From positions 1 through 6,636 of the forward strand of contig CAAEVI010000009.1 of assembly GCA_900759455.1 (NCBI GenBank): a stretch of DNA of 6,636 bases, read 5' to 3'. This document shows, one piece after another, positions 5,746 to 6,636 of the stretch. Both the position numbers and the translations under genes were made by a program. The notes beneath the pieces are model-generated. The model was not told the origin of the DNA. It ran no database searches and saw only the letters and a list, made by a program, of their open reading frames with translations. Numbering within the stretch: position 1 is the stretch's first letter; each line of letters begins with the position of its first letter. The stretch is from Erysipelotrichaceae bacterium (GTDB taxonomy: Bacteria > Bacillota_I > Bacilli_A > Erysipelotrichales > Erysipelotrichaceae).

Positions 5746-5763
5746 AGCTTCATTTTAGAAGCT
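5746..5763. repeat. Inverted repeat centred on the aldolase -10 box
   Basis: AGCTTC and GAAGCT flank the six bases that form the minus-strand -10 box TAAAAT (5752-5757). A repressor bound here would cover the promoter core. In the mRNA it could only fold partly, because transcription should start inside or just after it. It is interpreted as a DNA operator, with no regulator identified. Confidence 0.4.
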
Positions 5764-5780
5764 TTTTGCATCTTTCTCAA
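5752..5780 (-). promoter_or_regulatory. Sigma-A promoter of the KDPG aldolase gene
   Basis: On the minus strand TTGAGA (5775-5780), a 17-bp spacer and TAAAAT (5752-5757) match the consensus at 5 of 6 positions each. Transcription would begin near 5745, about 25 nt before the ATG. Two further TTGAC motifs upstream (TTGACA at 5783-5788, TTGACG at 5804-5809) lack a matching -10. Confidence 0.6.
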
Positions 5781-5812
5781 TGTGTCAAAGAGACAAACTT
5801 ATGCGTCAAAAA

Positions 5813-5827
5813 TGGTTCAATGAACCA
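5813..5827. repeat. Perfect operator-like palindrome TGGTTCA-N1-TGAACCA
   Basis: Seven-base arms around a single central A make the clearest palindrome in the divergent control region. It lies about 75 bp upstream of the aldolase start of transcription and upstream of the IIB gene. The one-base centre rules out an RNA hairpin, so a dimeric regulator site is the simplest reading. Confidence 0.5.
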
Positions 5828-5885
5828 ATCGCGAAACCAGTATGCAAAATAACGGATATTGATTCATATGCTTTATTTATGCATG

Positions 5886-5915
5886 TTTACGGCAGTATGA
5901 AATGTTCATTATTAT
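5886..5915 (+). promoter_or_regulatory. Possible promoter of the PTS IIB gene
   Basis: TTTACG (5886-5891) and TATTAT (5910-5915) with an 18-bp spacer match at 4 of 6 and 5 of 6 positions. Transcription would start near 5922, leaving a leader of about 120 nt that contains the cre box. I saw no sigma-54 -24/-12 element, although many mannose-family PTS operons use one. Confidence 0.35.
5897..5909. repeat. ATGAA-N3-TTCAT inverted repeat
   Basis: Five-base arms around a 3-base centre lie between the proposed -35 and -10 of the IIB promoter. The half-site TTCA/TGAA is shared with the palindromes at 5813-5827 and 5943-5954. Confidence 0.35.
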
Positions 5916-5942
5916 ATATAGAAAAAACAAACATAAAGCTTC

Positions 5943-5954
5943 GTTCAAATGAAC
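5943..5954. repeat. GTTCA-N2-TGAAC palindrome
   Basis: Five-base arms around AA repeat the core of the palindrome at 5813-5827 with one extra central base. It lies just downstream of the proposed IIB start of transcription, where a bound repressor would block elongation. Confidence 0.4.
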
Positions 5955-5996
5955 AAAAAAGGACTTTCATGTTTGGTTGCAATGACCATACCAAAT

Positions 5997-6010
5997 TGAA
6001 AGCGATTACA
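5997..6010 (+). promoter_or_regulatory. cre box (CcpA binding site) upstream of PTS IIB
   Basis: TGAAAGCGATTACA matches the Bacillota cre consensus TGWAARCGNTTWCA at every defined position. It ends 33 nt before the IIB start codon. An inverted repeat TTTGGT-N12-ACCAAA (5972-5995) abuts it. The position downstream of the likely promoter suggests CcpA roadblock repression of the PTS genes by preferred sugars. Confidence 0.7.
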
Positions 6011-6043
6011 GTAAGATATGGGTGTACAGAGGAGGTCGAACTT

Positions 6044-6526
6044 ATGAGTATCGAATTAACAAGAGTGGACTTCAGATTGATCCACGGACAGGTAATCACC
6101 AGATGGCTGACACAGTGCCAGATCAACGAAATTGTAACAATTGATAATGAATTAAACAAAGATCCTTTCATGCAGGAGGTGTTCAAGATGGCGGCACCTA
6201 AAGGCGTGAAGATCACGATCGTTGATGAGGCAACAGCAGTTGCAAAACAGCAGGCAGGAGATTTTGACAAGAAACGAGTCATGATCCTGTTCAAAGGCGT
6301 AAGTCAATTAAATTCAGCAGTACAGGCTGGATTGAAATTGGATAAGGTTCAGATTGGCGGTCTTGGAGGGGGACCGGGCAGAAAAGCGGTAAACAATGCA
6401 ATTACATTAGATCGAACAGATGCTGACATTCTGCTTGGACTGGAAAAACAGGGGATTGAGATTTATTTCCAGACAACTCCGGATTATCCATCTGAAACAT
6501 TACAGAAAGCGGTAGCTAAGCTGTAA
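6044..6526 (+). CDS. PTS mannose/fructose/sorbose-family IIB subunit
   Basis: IIB receives phosphate from IIA on a histidine and passes it to the sugar during transport through the IIC/IID membrane pair. The 160-residue protein has the normal family length. It begins MSIELTRVDFRLIHGQVITR, where His14 in RLIHGQV is the phosphorylation site. VQIGGLGGGPGRKAV (102-116) and the C-terminal TPDYPSETL (145-153) are family-typical. The start is ATG 6044, 7 nt after AGAGGAGGT (6028-6036). The frame stays open 88 codons further upstream to 5780, but that part holds the cre box and has no family similarity I recognise. IIC, IID and IIA should follow but are not seen before the window ends. The neighbouring divergent aldolase suggests a sugar acid or uronate-containing sugar as substrate. 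Confidence 0.95.
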   Translation: MSIELTRVDFRLIHGQVITRWLTQCQINEIVTIDNELNKDPFMQEVFKMAAPKGVKITIVDEATAVAKQQAGDFDKKRVMILFKGVSQLNSAVQAGLKLDKVQIGGLGGGPGRKAVNNAITLDRTDADILLGLEKQGIEIYFQTTPDYPSETLQKAVAKL

Positions 6527-6555
6527 GAACAGAATTGAGAGAAAGGAGACCAGCT

Positions 6556-6582
6556 ATGAAGATGTCAAGAGATGAATTGTAG
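6556..6582 (+). other. Eight-codon ORF with strong ribosome binding site after IIB
   Basis: AAAGGAG (6542-6548) lies 7 nt before ATG 6556, as good as any real start in the window, yet the frame reads MKMSRDEL and stops at TAG 6580-6582. Reading through that stop gives only 11 more codons to a TAA at 6616-6618. It may be the broken start of the next PTS gene, a leader peptide, or the effect of a sequence error near a contig end. Confidence 0.3.
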
Positions 6583-6585
6583 AAA

Positions 6586-6604
6586 GTAAGCGATTTTTGC
6601 TTAT
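6586..6604 (+). terminator. Weak hairpin after the mini-ORF
   Basis: GTAAGC (6586-6591) pairs with GCTTAT (6599-6604), with one G-U pair, around a 7-nt loop, followed by GTATATTTCTTT. It is a weak terminator or attenuator candidate just downstream of the eight-codon ORF. Confidence 0.25.
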
Positions 6605-6636
6605 GTATATTTCTTTAAAAAAGGGTATACGAAAAA

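Noticed and set aside
5960..6040. Sigma-54 (-24/-12) promoter for the PTS genes
   Set aside because: TTGC at 5977-5980 has no GG at the required distance, and no other GG-N10-GC element was found.
5887..6294. 135-codon reverse-strand frame overlapping PTS IIB
   Set aside because: It is antisense to a certain gene and its regulatory region, with no start signal or recognisable domain.

Overview
The window looks like chromosomal DNA of a low-GC Bacillota, most likely a gut Erysipelotrichia- or Clostridia-type bacterium. That placement is an inference from moderately AT-rich DNA, strong GGAGG-type ribosome binding sites, U-tailed hairpin terminators, a perfect Bacillota-style cre box and a mannose-family PTS gene. 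No rRNA, tRNA, CRISPR array or transposase is visible. The species cannot be fixed from the sequence.

Layout. Positions 1-365 are non-coding and hold two terminators, a CCCGGG-centred imperfect palindrome and a possible promoter. Two tightly coupled genes follow (366-749 and 752-2056). They resemble, from memory, the uncharacterised DUF6323/DUF6179 pair. A good sigma-A promoter (2082-2110) then drives a small DUF4190-like membrane protein (2142-2420) and an Lgt-family diacylglyceryl transferase (2497-3306). A hairpin between those two may attenuate lgt. A bidirectional terminator separates lgt from a leftward two-gene unit: a FlK-like hot-dog thioesterase (3779-4171), then a YiaC-like GNAT acetyltransferase (3321-3761). 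Back to back with that unit is a single-gene deoC transcript (4347-4982) with its own extended -10 promoter. Two hairpins separate deoC from the convergent KDPG/KHG aldolase gene (5084-5719).

The right end is a divergent sugar-catabolism control region (5720-6043). The leftward aldolase has a TTGAGA-17-TAAAAT promoter with an inverted repeat centred on its -10 box. The rightward gene encodes a mannose/fructose/sorbose-family PTS IIB subunit (6044-6526) preceded by a perfect cre box and three TTCA/TGAA palindromes. The likely theme is PTS import of a sugar acid or uronate-containing sugar, feeding a 2-keto-3-deoxy-6-phosphogluconate-type aldolase under CcpA and a local regulator.

After IIB the expected IIC/IID/IIA genes are not seen. 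A strong ribosome binding site instead leads into an eight-residue ORF that stops at once, 54 bases before the window ends.

I see no clear new defence, mobile or RNA system. The best leads are the uncharacterised 366-2056 gene pair, the operator architecture at 5746-6010, the Cys-substituted Lgt signature, the FlK-type catalytic set in the thioesterase, and the abrupt stop after IIB.
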